In this document: piece after piece, positions 1 through 8,116 of the stretch | How positions within the stretch are numbered: the first letter of the stretch is position 1 | Layout: every line of letters begins with the position of its first letter | NCBI GenBank assembly: GCA_030595835.1 | Contig: JAUVLG010000018.1 | Location: 1 to 40,093, forward strand | Reading direction: 5' to 3' | DNA length: 40,093 nt | Source of the DNA: Candidatus Eiseniibacteriota bacterium | Lineage (GTDB): Bacteria > Joyebacterota > Joyebacteria > Joyebacterales > Joyebacteraceae | Translations under genes and position numbers: made by a program | Notes under the pieces: generated by a model | The model's input: only the letters and a program-made list of their open reading frames with translations | Told to the model about the DNA's origin: nothing | Databases searched by the model: none

Positions 1-1277
1 ACGGTCGCGTCGTAGGGCGCATGGAGCTTACTGACCGGCGTGCAGCTCGTCCAGCAGGCGTCCGACAGGTCTCCATCGATGACAGGAGGGTCCGACACGA
101 TCCTGCCTTTCGCCGTTCTCATCACGCGCGCCGGCAGATCAACGTCGAGCAACTTCCCGTTCGACAGCGGATAGCGGCAGCTCATATGCGGCGCCGGATA
201 GAGCTCCCCGTGGTTGAGCATCATGAATGTGAGCGTCTTTGTCTCACCCGGATCGACCGCTATGATCGCTTCCTCGGGATCGACGGTCCATCCTTCCGGG
301 ACGTCCCAAACCATCACGTCGTCAATGACCTTGTCCGTCACATTCTCGATCGTGACGTCCACGGAAGCCCGAAGCGACGCGTCGTCGAAGACCCTCACGG
401 CACCGATCGTGATGAGTTCACTCTCCACGCGTTCGATCTCGCGGACGTCATCCTGCGTCACCACGCCGCGCGGGTAGATGCCGCCCAGGTCGATGACCGC
501 CAGCTCGTATCCGGGAGATGTCACGGTGACCCAACCGAACTGGAAGAACTCCCCTCTGGTAACGGGCTGCTCGGCGCTCCGGTACATGCCACCTCCCGAG
601 CTGCCCATGACCGTGTAGTCGATGCCGTCGAACTCCGTCGTGAAGTAGTGGTGAAGGTGGCCGTTGAAGACCGCGTCCACGCCGTACTCGACGAAGATGT
701 CGTGGAGAGCATCGGGCTCGCCCAGCACGAGGGTCTGCGACCACAGCGGCCTGTGGGCGAACACGAAGATGTTCTCGGCCTCACTGTGCCGCGCGAGGTC
801 CGCGACGAGCCAGTCCCTCTGCTCCTCCGGAAAATCCGCGGCCGCGTCGATGCGGCTGTTGTCGAGGACCACGAAATGAGTGTTCTCGTAGTCGAACGAG
901 TAGTAGGGATCGAAGCCCGTTCTGGCCCTGTACATGACCTCTGACTCGTCATCCCAGATATCGTGGTTGCCGGCAGTCATGTACAGAGGCGCCTCGAGCG
1001 CGCCAATGAGAACCATAAGCGAATCCCATTCAGCTTCGGACCGCTCGTAATCCTCGCCGTATCCCTCGATATAGTCGCCGACTGCGACCACGAAATCGGG
1101 GTTCAGGAGGTTGATCTCCTCTATTACCTGCGGGAAGATGCCAGGCGTGTGCCCGCCGGTGCGGTCGCTCAAAATCGCGAACCGGAAGCGCGGCTCCGCG
1201 TTGTCGCCGGTGGCGGCCGAGCAGAGGCACGCGACCAGGCAGACCGCGACCACTGACGCTGCGAACGTCCGTCTCAT
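1..1277 (-). CDS. Secreted calcineurin-like metallophosphoesterase, 3' end cut by window edge
   Basis: The frame starts at an ATG at 1277 preceded by GAGGAGG and stays open to base 1, giving at least 425 residues. An N-terminal signal (about residues 1-24) has cysteines in LVAC/CLCS that could form a weak lipobox. The phosphoesterase core shows SDRTGG (Asp38), GDYIE (Asp68), AGNHD (Asn104-His105), FAHRP and NGHLHHY, which are the metal ligands of the calcineurin superfamily. The first ligand motif is DRT rather than the usual DxH. I recall this DRTGG form from a secreted subfamily, but have not checked it. A NEW3-like beta domain follows, and the last visible residues (DPPVIDGDLSDACW) resemble the start of a CBM9-like sugar-binding domain. 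The substrate is unknown. The protein probably acts in the periplasm or at the cell surface. Confidence 0.85.
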   Translation of the reverse strand, partial: MRRTFAASVVAVCLVACLCSAATGDNAEPRFRFAILSDRTGGHTPGIFPQVIEEINLLNPDFVVAVGDYIEGYGEDYERSEAEWDSLMVLIGALEAPLYMTAGNHDIWDDESEVMYRARTGFDPYYSFDYENTHFVVLDNSRIDAAADFPEEQRDWLVADLARHSEAENIFVFAHRPLWSQTLVLGEPDALHDIFVEYGVDAVFNGHLHHYFTTEFDGIDYTVMGSSGGGMYRSAEQPVTRGEFFQFGWVTVTSPGYELAVIDLGGIYPRGVVTQDDVREIERVESELITIGAVRVFDDASLRASVDVTIENVTDKVIDDVMVWDVPEGWTVDPEEAIIAVDPGETKTLTFMMLNHGELYPAPHMSCRYPLSNGKLLDVDLPARVMRTAKGRIVSDPPVIDGDLSDACWTSCTPVSKLHAPYDAT

Positions 1278-1350
1278 GTCGACAACCTCCTCTCCCGACG
1301 CGAATCCCCGCGCCGGACCACAAGATGCCCCTGGTGATGGAAGAGGCTCG

Positions 1351-1379
1351 ATGCTAACTCCCGCCCCCCGGGGTGTCAA
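1351..1379 (-). promoter_or_regulatory. Sigma-70-type promoter for the phosphoesterase
   Basis: On the minus strand TTGACA (1374-1379) is followed after 17 bases by TAGCAT (1351-1356). This is a perfect -35 and a 4/6 -10 at ideal spacing, 74 bases upstream of the start codon at 1277. Confidence 0.65.
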
Positions 1380-1662
1380 CCGCGCGACCTTCCCGCGACC
1401 GTCCGTGGAGCATCGCCTTGTCCTCCACCCGCAGTCGGAGAACCTCGCCCCCCACCGTCCACCCATCGCCGATCAACGACGGACCAACGAGTTCACATCG
1501 AGAGCCGACCGCCGTCACCGCGGAAGCCTCGGGGCCACGAGTGAACCGATCGTCGAACACGGATGCAGGGCTCGACTCATCCCCGCCGCGGACGAAAGAC
1601 CGAGCACGCCTCTCAAGTACGCCGGTGTCGGCGTCCGGGATCATCGCCGTGCATTATTCGCT

Positions 1663-1690
1663 TTGACTCCGGATGACACGTTGCTAGTAT
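1663..1690 (+). promoter_or_regulatory. Sigma-70-type promoter for the zinc-ribbon gene
   Basis: TTGACT (1663-1668) and TAGTAT (1685-1690) are 16 bases apart, about 50 bases upstream of the GTG start at 1742. The local sequence is more AT-rich than its surroundings. Confidence 0.6.
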
Positions 1691-1741
1691 TCTACTTGTT
1701 CAGAGACGACCCCTCGCAACACATCTTGAAGGAGCTACAAC

Positions 1742-2080
1742 GTGGGCACCTGTCCCGAATGCGAGTGTGAGTTTGAGGATCCCATCGAGCTCTGCCCGCA
1801 CTGCAACGTCCCCCTGGTTACGAGAGAAGAGCAAGGGAACCAGAACGAAGAAGAAGACGTCGACGGAGACCTCCCGGCTGAGGGTCTCGTTGTTATTGAA
1901 TCCACAGAGGACCACGAGCGCGTCGGCGAGTTGAGAGAGCTACTTGAAGACAGCGGCATCCCATGCTTCCTCAGCAACGAGCTCTTCCCGGCGGCGGCGC
2001 CTCCCGATGAGACGAAGGTGTTCATCCCAAGAGAGATGGCTGGGGATGCTCGGAAGTTGATACGCGAGTTCTCCTGCTGA
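1742..2080 (+). CDS. Zinc-ribbon protein with DUF2007-like signal-transducing domain
   Basis: This is a 112-residue cytosolic protein. The GTG start at 1742 is chosen because AAGGAG lies 8 bases upstream. Residues 4-20 form a zinc ribbon with two CPxC-type knuckles (CPEC and CPHC). An acidic linker rich in Glu and Asn follows. The C-terminal half (about residues 49-112) begins LVVIESTEDHERVGELRELL and resembles the DUF2007 fold, called a putative prokaryotic signal-transducing protein, in which a short ferredoxin-like domain follows or precedes a zinc ribbon. It is transcribed alone from its own promoter. The binding partner is unknown; protein or nucleic acid binding is possible. The architecture is clear, the function is not. 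Confidence 0.8.
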   Translation: MGTCPECECEFEDPIELCPHCNVPLVTREEQGNQNEEEDVDGDLPAEGLVVIESTEDHERVGELRELLEDSGIPCFLSNELFPAAAPPDETKVFIPREMAGDARKLIREFSC

Positions 2081-2108
2081 CGAAAACGGCTCGCCCCACG
2101 GATCGCGT

Positions 2109-2591
2109 CTACCTCTTGTACCCGATGGCCCGCAGAAAATCCCCGCGCGCCTTGATGTCGTCCTCGCCCTCGACGCCCTTCGGGCTTTCACCGTCAACGA
2201 CGCCGAGAATTCCTCTGCCCCGTGGCGTCTCAACGACGATCACGTCGACTGGATTCGCAGTTGCGCAGTAGACGCGACAGACCTCCGGGCAGGCCTTGAC
2301 CGCGTTCAGGACGTTGATCGGGAACGCATCTGTCATCACGACGACGAAGCTGTGGCCGGCACCCACGTCGCCTGCTATCTTCACTGCCGCCACCTTGAGG
2401 TCTTCGTCATTCCCGTCGAATCGAATGAGGCACGGTCCCGACGCCTCACAGAACGCGACCCCGAACTTCATGCATGGCGCTGAACTGACGAGTGCCTCGT
2501 AGAGATCTTCGATGGTCTTGATGAAGTGGCTCTGTCCGAGGATGATGTTTGCGCCTTCGGGGAACTCGATGGAGACGATCTGCGTTTCCAC
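2109..2591 (-). CDS. Adenosine-specific kinase (COG1839 / PF04008 type)
   Basis: The 160-residue product matches the adenosine/AMP kinase family along its length. Recognisable blocks include ANIILGQSHFIKTIEDLYEA near the N-terminus, CEASGPCLIRFDGND in the middle, PEVCRVYCATANPV, and GRGILGVVDG near the end. The family is small, found in archaea and scattered bacteria, and is reported to phosphorylate adenosine. I chose the GTG at 2591 rather than the one at 2597. The AAGGAG sequence abuts the 2597 codon directly, while it sits six bases from 2591, and homologues begin close to this point. The gene is convergent with the zinc-ribbon gene, with 28 bases between their stops, and has no obvious operon partner. 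Confidence 0.87.
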   Translation of the reverse strand: METQIVSIEFPEGANIILGQSHFIKTIEDLYEALVSSAPCMKFGVAFCEASGPCLIRFDGNDEDLKVAAVKIAGDVGAGHSFVVVMTDAFPINVLNAVKACPEVCRVYCATANPVDVIVVETPRGRGILGVVDGESPKGVEGEDDIKARGDFLRAIGYKR

Positions 2592-2706
2592 GTTCACCTC
2601 CTTGCTGTTTCTGCAACCCTTACGATGCTACATCAACGCGCATCTCTTGTCACGGGCGCGCGAGCGCACTCCTGTTCGCTGCGCGTCAGAGCTCTGATTC
2701 CCCACA

Positions 2707-2736
2707 CACACGAATCGAACGCACACGAATCGAACG
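2707..2736. repeat. Two exact 15-bp tandem copies
   Basis: CACACGAATCGAACG occurs twice head to tail (2707-2721 and 2722-2736). It ends six bases before the likely -35 of the glycosyltransferase promoter, so it could be an activator site or simple slippage. Confidence 0.7.
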
Positions 2737-2742
2737 CAGATA

Positions 2743-2771
2743 TTGCCTGGCGGGAACTCAGCGGCTAGACT
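2743..2771 (+). promoter_or_regulatory. Possible promoter for the glycosyltransferase
   Basis: TTGCCT (2743-2748) and TAGACT (2766-2771) are 17 bases apart and lie 57 bases upstream of the ATG at 2828. Both hexamers match the consensus at 4/6. Confidence 0.45.
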
Positions 2772-2827
2772 CAATCAAGTCGCAGACGCAGCGGTCGGGT
2801 GGAACAGCAACCCCGAGGAGTACGGTA

Positions 2828-3979
2828 ATGAGAGTCCTCTATATCTCGGAGGTACAGTGGCTGTCCCAGGCATCACGGAAGCACCACATGGTGCGCCGCT
2901 TCCCGCGCGACTGGGAGGTTGTTTTCCTCTCGCCGATCAACGCGAAGCGCGGTGAGAACAGCTTCCAGTTGAGACCGGACCCGCACGTCCCGAACGTGCG
3001 CTTCCTGTCACTGGCTCTTCCGAAACCCGATTCGACACTCGCGGTCGCCAGGGTCTTGAGCGAGGCGCTCTCCTTCGTCGGCATGCGCGGCCTGCGCTCC
3101 ACAATGGACTCATTCAAACCCGACATCATCGTCACCTCCTACATCTGGGCATCCCCCGTCCTCCCTCACGCCCGATCTCGCGGCATCCCCGTCGTCTACG
3201 ACTGCAACGACCTCCATCCGGATTTCTACCCGGCTCGAGCCGCTGAGGCGGAAGAGGCGTTCAGAACGCTGGTCTGTTCGGCCGACGAGGTTGTGGCCAG
3301 CTCAGCGCGCCTGAAGGAGATATGCGGCAGGGGCGTCGTCATAGGAAACGGCGTCGACCTGGACCTGTTCAAAGGAAGGGTGAACCGACCGCTGCCCCGC
3401 GCGATTACGGAGAGCCCGATCGGCTCCTGCGAGAGACTCGTGGCCTACGTCGGCTCGGTTAACAGGCGGGTCGACTTCCGGATGCTGGAGGCACTGGCCG
3501 CGGCAGCGCTGGACGAGGGCGACGTCGGGATCGTGTGCATCGGCCGCATCTACGACGCGGTGCGCTCCGAGGTAGAAGCGCTCGCGGAGCGGTACCGCGA
3601 CCACATCCTCTTCACTGGCCTCGTGCCCTACGAGGAGCTGCCTACGTACCTCTCACATGCTTCCGTGGGAATAGCGCCGTTCGTGCTGGACGAGAGGACG
3701 CAGGCGATCAACCCGAACAAGCTCTACATGTACGCCGCGATGGAGCAGAACATCGTCTCCACACCGTTCTCCGCCGACATCAAAGAGCACGGGGATCTCA
3801 TCTTCACCGCCGACGACCCAGACTCCTTCGCGCGGGCCGTCAAGCAAGCGCTCGGCGACGAGGAGCGCCGCCGAGCGGTTAGAGATCGTATCGCTGTTCC
3901 GAACAGCTGGGACGAGAAGGCGCATGTGTTCTGCGAGCTTCTGTCTCGAGTGGCGAGCGGGGGACGCGAGAAGGCGTGA
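2828..3979 (+). CDS. GT4-like glycosyltransferase
   Basis: The 383-residue cytosolic protein is a GT-B glycosyltransferase. The ATG at 2828 has GAGGAG seven bases upstream; the frame is open further upstream but lacks a start signal there. The N-terminal Rossmann half runs to about residue 180, with VVYDCNDLHPDF and VVASSARLKEI, followed by GNGVDLDLF, the hinge typical of GT4 proteins. The C-terminal half shows AYVGSVNRRVDFRMLEA, FTGLVPYEELPTYLSHA, SVGIAPF and NPNKLYMYAAME. The Asn-Lys-x-x-Met/Glu segment is where the donor-binding E-x7-E motif of the family falls. The donor and acceptor sugars cannot be read from sequence. The gene stands alone between two minus-strand genes, so it is not visibly part of a polysaccharide cluster. 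Confidence 0.85.
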   Translation: MRVLYISEVQWLSQASRKHHMVRRFPRDWEVVFLSPINAKRGENSFQLRPDPHVPNVRFLSLALPKPDSTLAVARVLSEALSFVGMRGLRSTMDSFKPDIIVTSYIWASPVLPHARSRGIPVVYDCNDLHPDFYPARAAEAEEAFRTLVCSADEVVASSARLKEICGRGVVIGNGVDLDLFKGRVNRPLPRAITESPIGSCERLVAYVGSVNRRVDFRMLEALAAAALDEGDVGIVCIGRIYDAVRSEVEALAERYRDHILFTGLVPYEELPTYLSHASVGIAPFVLDERTQAINPNKLYMYAAMEQNIVSTPFSADIKEHGDLIFTADDPDSFARAVKQALGDEERRRAVRDRIAVPNSWDEKAHVFCELLSRVASGGREKA

Positions 3980-4062
3980 ACCTCCGTGCGTCCCCACGCA
4001 TCGAGGAAACCTCCCCTCACATCTCCTCTCACATCATCAGGTTCCCTGCAAGTCCGGTCCCT

Positions 4063-4632
4063 CTATTCGTCTCCAACCCGATCCGCCGTGCCCACCACGA
4101 CCTTCCCCGCGAGCTGGTCCGTGTTCGGTGTGACCGCGCCACCTGTGCCCGCCGACTGACGGAGAGAGCCCGCTTCCGCATCCCCATTCCCCCGCGCCGC
4201 ATAGGGCGCCAGGTAGAAGGTCAACGTCTCCGACGGGTAGTAGTAGGATAGCTCTATGTCGTAGCGCTCGGAGCAGTAGCCCGACGCGCGGACGACGACC
4301 CTGAAGTCCTCCTCATCGCCGCCGCCGCACCCATCGGGATAGAGATAGCCGCAACGGATCGAGGTGTAGCCGGCGGAGTTCACCGACCACGTCCCCTGGT
4401 AGTCCCAGCTCCACCAATCCCGCACGTGGACTTCGACCTCGGCCCACGGGATCGGTCTCCCCGTGTAGTAATCGAGCGCGTACACGTGCAGCGTCGCCGT
4501 ACGAGGCGGTGGGGTATCCCAGAACGAATCCTCGATGCAGATAATGCACCCCGAGAACATCATGGGCATGATCAGAAGGAAGATACCCGCGGTGAGAAAT
4601 CGTCTCAAGGACACTCTCGCAATCGGTCTCAT
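4063..4632 (-). CDS. Lipoprotein with Cna-B / carboxypeptidase-regulatory-like domain
   Basis: The product has 189 residues. The ATG at 4632 has GAGGAGG eight bases upstream. A type II signal peptide ends in the lipobox FSGC (Cys28), so the mature protein is probably lipid-anchored. The following domain begins ATLHVYALDYYTGRPIPWAE, which resembles the opening strand of carboxypeptidase-regulatory-like or Cna-B beta-sandwich domains (a value that takes a modified or inherited attribute). It continues through YPSETLTFYLAPY. The tail after about residue 150 is Gly/Ala-rich and looks disordered. No enzymatic motif is visible. It precedes and is convergent with the glycosyltransferase. The DUF4384 gene lies upstream on the same strand, 103 bases away. 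Confidence 0.75.
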   Translation of the reverse strand: MRPIARVSLRRFLTAGIFLLIMPMMFSGCIICIEDSFWDTPPPRTATLHVYALDYYTGRPIPWAEVEVHVRDWWSWDYQGTWSVNSAGYTSIRCGYLYPDGCGGGDEEDFRVVVRASGYCSERYDIELSYYYPSETLTFYLAPYAARGNGDAEAGSLRQSAGTGGAVTPNTDQLAGKVVVGTADRVGDE

Positions 4633-4735
4633 GGTTCAGACCTCCTCTCGTCCGTTCCTCCAGACTCTCTTGAGTCCCCTCGGTAAACCGCGCGAAGGCC
4701 GTGGGGCATCGGTCACAAGCTTCCGGGGTGCTCTC

Positions 4736-5977
4736 TTACGCGCCGAACACCCTCACGTCGAACTCGATCCACTTGATCCTCGGCACCTGCCAGTGCTTGG
4801 CCGGGGTCATGTTGTAGTCGATGACCTCCACCTCGACTCTGACAGTCCCCCACTGCTTGGTGTAGACCCTGCCCCGCGTAGGTACCTCGCCGTGGTCTCC
4901 CTTGACATCGATGCGGAAGAGAACGCCGTCACCCCGATCGTCCTTCATCGAGAGACGCCCGACTATCTCCGTGGGATCGTTCTTCGAGCTCTCGACGCAG
5001 TTAATTTCGATGACCGCGTCGGTGGATCCCATGTCGAACCCGCGGGAGTAATCGTCGGAGCAGTTCTTCATTTTGAAACGGTCGTGGAGGACCGTGCCGC
5101 TCCGACCGTACCCGCGCGGGTCGCTCCCGCCGCGGTAATTGTTCCAGTCATCCCAGCCGCCGTCGTCGCTCCGCCAGTCATCGCGCCAGTGCCCCTCGTC
5201 ATACCAGTGCCCGTCGTCATACCCGCCATCGTACCATGCGCCCGTGGCGACGTAGAACGACACCGAGGCACAAGACCAGCGCTCCGGCCGGTCGTGCCAC
5301 TGGGGTGGCACGGGCCAGCGGCGCGGTCCGATGGTCACGCGGCCACGCCATCCCGGCGGGGGGGATCCACCGGGACGGCCGACCACTACTCTCCCTCTGT
5401 TCGGATGGTGCCGGGGGATCCAGGCACCGCCCGGGCCACTGGGCCAGGGGGCTTCGTGGGCGCATGCTACGAGCGTCTCAACGCCTCCCGTCCCGGCGAT
5501 TCTGAGGGAGTATCTCCGGCTCTCCGGAATCCTGTACGTACGTCCCGGACTCACGAAGGTAGAGCCGGACCACCTACTCGGGTATATGGTGCTCACCCTG
5601 CCATCGGGCGAGTAGTCGAGAATCGTGACGTAACACGGGCGGTCGACGCGGAAGTACACCCACAGGCGCTCGCCGGGGTGGTAGGTTGACCATTCTCCGC
5701 GGTCGACCCATACGCGGATCCTGGGGGCGGACCGATGCTGCGATGGGTGCCAATCGCCCCAGCCGCTCCAGTGCGGCGGCTCCGGTGTGACGACGACCCT
5801 TTCCTGTCTGACGCCCTCCTCGACGGGCCTGGGCTCCTCGCCCATTGGTTCGTCTTCCTTCATGACGTCCGCGGCCGGCGCGGGCTGTGTCGTCGCAACG
5901 AGCACGAGCGCGGCCGTCAGGACGAAGAGCGCCACGATGGCAGTTCGCCACCTGTTAATCGATATCGCACGGGTCAT
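4736..5977 (-). CDS. Secreted DUF4384-domain protein with Trp/Asp/Tyr-rich linker
   Basis: The product has 413 residues. The ATG at 5977 is preferred over the GTG at 5986, because AGGAGG overlaps the latter and is eight bases from the former. A signal peptide ends near PAPAADV. An acidic stretch follows (about residues 37-65). Next comes a DUF4384 domain (about 85-175): YHPGERLWVYFRVDRPCYVT, DYSPDGRVSTIYPS and RTYRIPESRRYSLRI match that family's pattern of a surface/periplasmic beta-sandwich. Pro/Arg/Gly-rich sequence then leads into a striking low-complexity stretch (about 250-285) made of Trp, Asp, Gly, Tyr and His. The C-terminal 130 residues form an unrecognised domain. DUF4384 is often found beside serine/threonine kinases or surface proteins, but none is next to it here. 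Confidence 0.78.
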   Translation of the reverse strand: MTRAISINRWRTAIVALFVLTAALVLVATTQPAPAADVMKEDEPMGEEPRPVEEGVRQERVVVTPEPPHWSGWGDWHPSQHRSAPRIRVWVDRGEWSTYHPGERLWVYFRVDRPCYVTILDYSPDGRVSTIYPSRWSGSTFVSPGRTYRIPESRRYSLRIAGTGGVETLVACAHEAPWPSGPGGAWIPRHHPNRGRVVVGRPGGSPPPGWRGRVTIGPRRWPVPPQWHDRPERWSCASVSFYVATGAWYDGGYDDGHWYDEGHWRDDWRSDDGGWDDWNNYRGGSDPRGYGRSGTVLHDRFKMKNCSDDYSRGFDMGSTDAVIEINCVESSKNDPTEIVGRLSMKDDRGDGVLFRIDVKGDHGEVPTRGRVYTKQWGTVRVEVEVIDYNMTPAKHWQVPRIKWIEFDVRVFGA

Positions 5978-6207
5978 GACTGTCACCTCCTATCATCTGC
6001 CGGAGCGGCCTCTCGCTTTAGGGAGTTGTACTCTCCAGCTACTCTCCGGCGGTTCATCCTCGTGCTGAACTTAGACGCCTACCCCGTTACCCTATTCAGC
6101 AAACAGAAACGGCCGAGCACATGGGCCCGACCGTGAGGGGTATCGCGTATTCATCTGCACTGCTTGACACACGCGCCGCTCTGCAGAGGGCGCAGGAAGA
6201 GGGTTCC

Positions 6208-6735
6208 CTACCCGCGCGCCGTTAGTGCCAGAACCAGGACTCCCCCGTTGATCGGAGGTCCGCCCAGGAGCACCGTCCCACCGTTCTTCAGGCGGATCTT
6301 CGTCCGTAGGATTACCTCTCGCTCAGGAGTCCTCCGTCGCCGTTCGCCCTTTCCGCGCGGTTCCTCGCGGAAAAGGGTCACCACCATCTCTATCATATCC
6401 GAGCCGTCGCGGCCGAGCTGCTCTGGGGCGACCTCAATGGAGAGATGATCCGGGAGGTTGAAAACGGTCGCGTCACCGAACTCTACGGTGTCCCGATCCT
6501 TATTGAGGAACGTGTAGCTGTCGTATGCGAAGAGCGCCCGGAGGTTCTTGGAAAACGGCCCCAGCTGCGGATCCAGCTCGACGATCGCCTTGCCGCGTTC
6601 TGAGGCGGAGGCGGGGCGCGTGGTGGCGGCGATGGACGTCACATCTATCTGTATCTCGCGAGGTGATGCGACCGACGTAGACACCGCGAGCATCGCAAGC
6701 AGTGCTATGGAGCAGCCGATAACAGTTGTTCTCAT
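6208..6735 (-). CDS. Secreted protein of unknown function in the first ECF sigma unit
   Basis: The product has 175 residues. The ATG at 6735 has GGAGAG upstream, and its first 24 residues form a signal peptide ending VSTSVASP. The rest is predicted beta-rich with no recognised domain. A basic patch (RGKGERRRRTPERE) sits before the C-terminal segment LKNGGTVLLGGPPINGGVLV. That segment resembles the NGGTVLLGG strand-turn seen in secretin beta-domains, but the protein is far too short to be a secretin. It follows the anti-sigma gene by 82 bases on the same strand and is probably co-transcribed. A lone periplasmic protein coded with a membrane anti-sigma factor may be a sensor or a target of the pathway; this is inference. 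Confidence 0.7.
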   Translation of the reverse strand: MRTTVIGCSIALLAMLAVSTSVASPREIQIDVTSIAATTRPASASERGKAIVELDPQLGPFSKNLRALFAYDSYTFLNKDRDTVEFGDATVFNLPDHLSIEVAPEQLGRDGSDMIEMVVTLFREEPRGKGERRRRTPEREVILRTKIRLKNGGTVLLGGPPINGGVLVLALTARG

Positions 6736-6817
6736 GTGTCTCTCCGAAGTCCGGCCCCACTTCGTACGCCGCAGAACATGCCCGGTGCCGTCGCCGGGCG
6801 GCGCCCTCGAACTCTGG

Positions 6818-7372
6818 TTACTTCGCCCCGGGACCCTCTCCGCGAATGCCGCCCTCAACCTCTTCCGAGAACACCCAGATCACCGTCATCTCGGGATCCT
6901 GAGAAGAGAAAAACATCGGCGTGTAACCCGCGGCGAGGCTCTCGATGCTATCGACGATACACTCGTTGTTCGCCGCGGCCGTCCCGCCGCGCCACGGCCC
7001 AACACCGAGCGGTCCGACGGTCAGGATCATGAGGAGAACCACGACGCACGCGGCCGCGAGGGCGTAGGCCCGCCTTCGCACCGGAGCGTGGACTGGTCTG
7101 GCCTCTCGGACCCTCGCTGCCCGCCGCGACTCCCGGTCGACGGCATCCAGCTTGAGCTTGAGATCGCTCCGGAACTGCGCCCACTTGTCATTCGACACGA
7201 CGGGCGCCCCGTGACCCTTCAGGATTCTATCAGACGCACGAATCGAGTCAAGCTCGCTCGCGCAGGCCGCACAGCGCGCAAGATGCGTTTCCACCTTACT
7301 ATTGAGCTTCTCGGGTAGTTCCCCGTCGGCGAATGCCGTCAGGTATCGTTCGAATCTGCATGACCTTCGCAT
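6818..7372 (-). CDS. Membrane anti-sigma factor with zinc-finger (zf-HC2) domain
   Basis: The product has 184 residues. The N-terminal anti-sigma zinc-binding domain has Cys5, His30, Cys34 and Cys37 (the H-x3-C-x2-C motif is HLARCAAC), so all expected ligands are present. A basic linker is followed by one transmembrane helix (about residues 100-120, AYALAAACVVVLLMILTVG). A periplasmic tail of about 60 residues follows. The start codon lies three bases after the stop of the sigma gene, so translation is probably coupled. By family analogy the cytosolic finger holds the neighbouring sigma factor inactive until a signal at the envelope releases it. Confidence 0.88.
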   Translation of the reverse strand: MRRSCRFERYLTAFADGELPEKLNSKVETHLARCAACASELDSIRASDRILKGHGAPVVSNDKWAQFRSDLKLKLDAVDRESRRAARVREARPVHAPVRRRAYALAAACVVVLLMILTVGPLGVGPWRGGTAAANNECIVDSIESLAAGYTPMFFSSQDPEMTVIWVFSEEVEGGIRGEGPGAK

Positions 7373-7375
7373 TAG

Positions 7376-8020
7376 CTAGGCGCCCTCGCCCCCTCCTTCC
7401 GACACGGATTGACCACCCTCAACGTAGGGTGCAAGCATCGCTCTCAGCTTCTTTCTCGCGTAGTGCAGGCGCGACATCACCGTCCCGATCGAACAGCCGA
7501 CGACATCCGCTATCTCCTTGTACGAGAGTCCCTCTATCTCGTACAGGATGAACACGGACTTGTGATACTCGGGCAGGAGATCGACGGCCTTCTGGATCTG
7601 TTCTCCCAGTTCCGACGACATGGCGTCAGCCCCGGGCTCCCGCGGCAGGCTGGCCGTGATCGCCTCGGCGCCCGCATACTCCGCGACCTCTTCCGGAACC
7701 GCCAGCGAATCGACCGAGCGAGCTCTCTTCCTCGTGTAGTCGATGCACGTGTTCATCGCGATCCGATAGAGCCAGGTCGAGAAACTCGACTTCCCCCTGA
7801 AGCTCTTGATCCCGCGATAGGCACGAATGAACACGTTCTGTGAGAGGTCCAGCGCGAGATCCGGATCCTTGGCGAACCTGTAGGCAACCGCGTAGACGAT
7901 ATCCTTGTGGCGCTCGACCAAATAGCCGAAGGCCTCGCGATCACCTGCCTGGGCGGCCCGCACGTGCTCGAGATCAACCACTTTGGGGTCTCGCTGCTCC
8001 TTGGGATCTCGCTCAGGCAT
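7376..8020 (-). CDS. ECF-family RNA polymerase sigma factor (first unit)
   Basis: The 214-residue protein has both ECF sigma regions. Region 2 contains LDLSQNVFIRAYRGIKSFRG and FSTWLYRIAMNTCIDYTRKR, which bind core polymerase and the -10 element. Region 4 contains LPEYHKSVFILYEIEGLSYK and the helix-turn-helix IADVVGCSIGTVMSRLHYAR, which reads the -35 element. A roughly 45-residue acidic linker separates them. It heads a three-gene unit with the anti-sigma factor and a secreted protein. A typical GAAC-type autoregulatory promoter is not clear in the 96 bases upstream. Confidence 0.92.
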   Translation of the reverse strand: MPERDPKEQRDPKVVDLEHVRAAQAGDREAFGYLVERHKDIVYAVAYRFAKDPDLALDLSQNVFIRAYRGIKSFRGKSSFSTWLYRIAMNTCIDYTRKRARSVDSLAVPEEVAEYAGAEAITASLPREPGADAMSSELGEQIQKAVDLLPEYHKSVFILYEIEGLSYKEIADVVGCSIGTVMSRLHYARKKLRAMLAPYVEGGQSVSEGGGEGA

Positions 8021-8116
8021 TTTCCCTCGCCGGGTGGTCTGACGGATTCGGGCGCACAGTATTCACTTCAAGGCCTGTTCGTGCTGGAAACGGCTGTCTC
8101 GGGGGTGTTTCCCGCT

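Larger units (their letters stand above)
1278..1741. other. 464-base divergent intergenic region
   Basis: This spacer separates the leftward phosphoesterase from the rightward zinc-ribbon gene. It contains one convincing promoter in each direction. Short open frames occur on both strands between 1354 and 1666, but none has a ribosome binding site or a recognisable domain. I see no RNA gene or repeat in it. Confidence 0.6.

Noticed and set aside
1354-1644. Open frame of 96 codons on the minus strand in the divergent spacer
   Set aside because: It overlaps a strong promoter, has no ribosome binding site and no recognisable domain; codon-position composition looks like noncoding high-GC sequence.
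2707-2736. Attachment site or start of an integrated element
   Set aside because: The 15-bp duplication is tandem, there is no second distant copy that I can find, and no integrase or tRNA lies nearby.
4535-5689. Open frame of 384 codons on the plus strand
   Set aside because: It is antisense to two genes with signal peptides and good ribosome binding sites, and has no start signal of its own.
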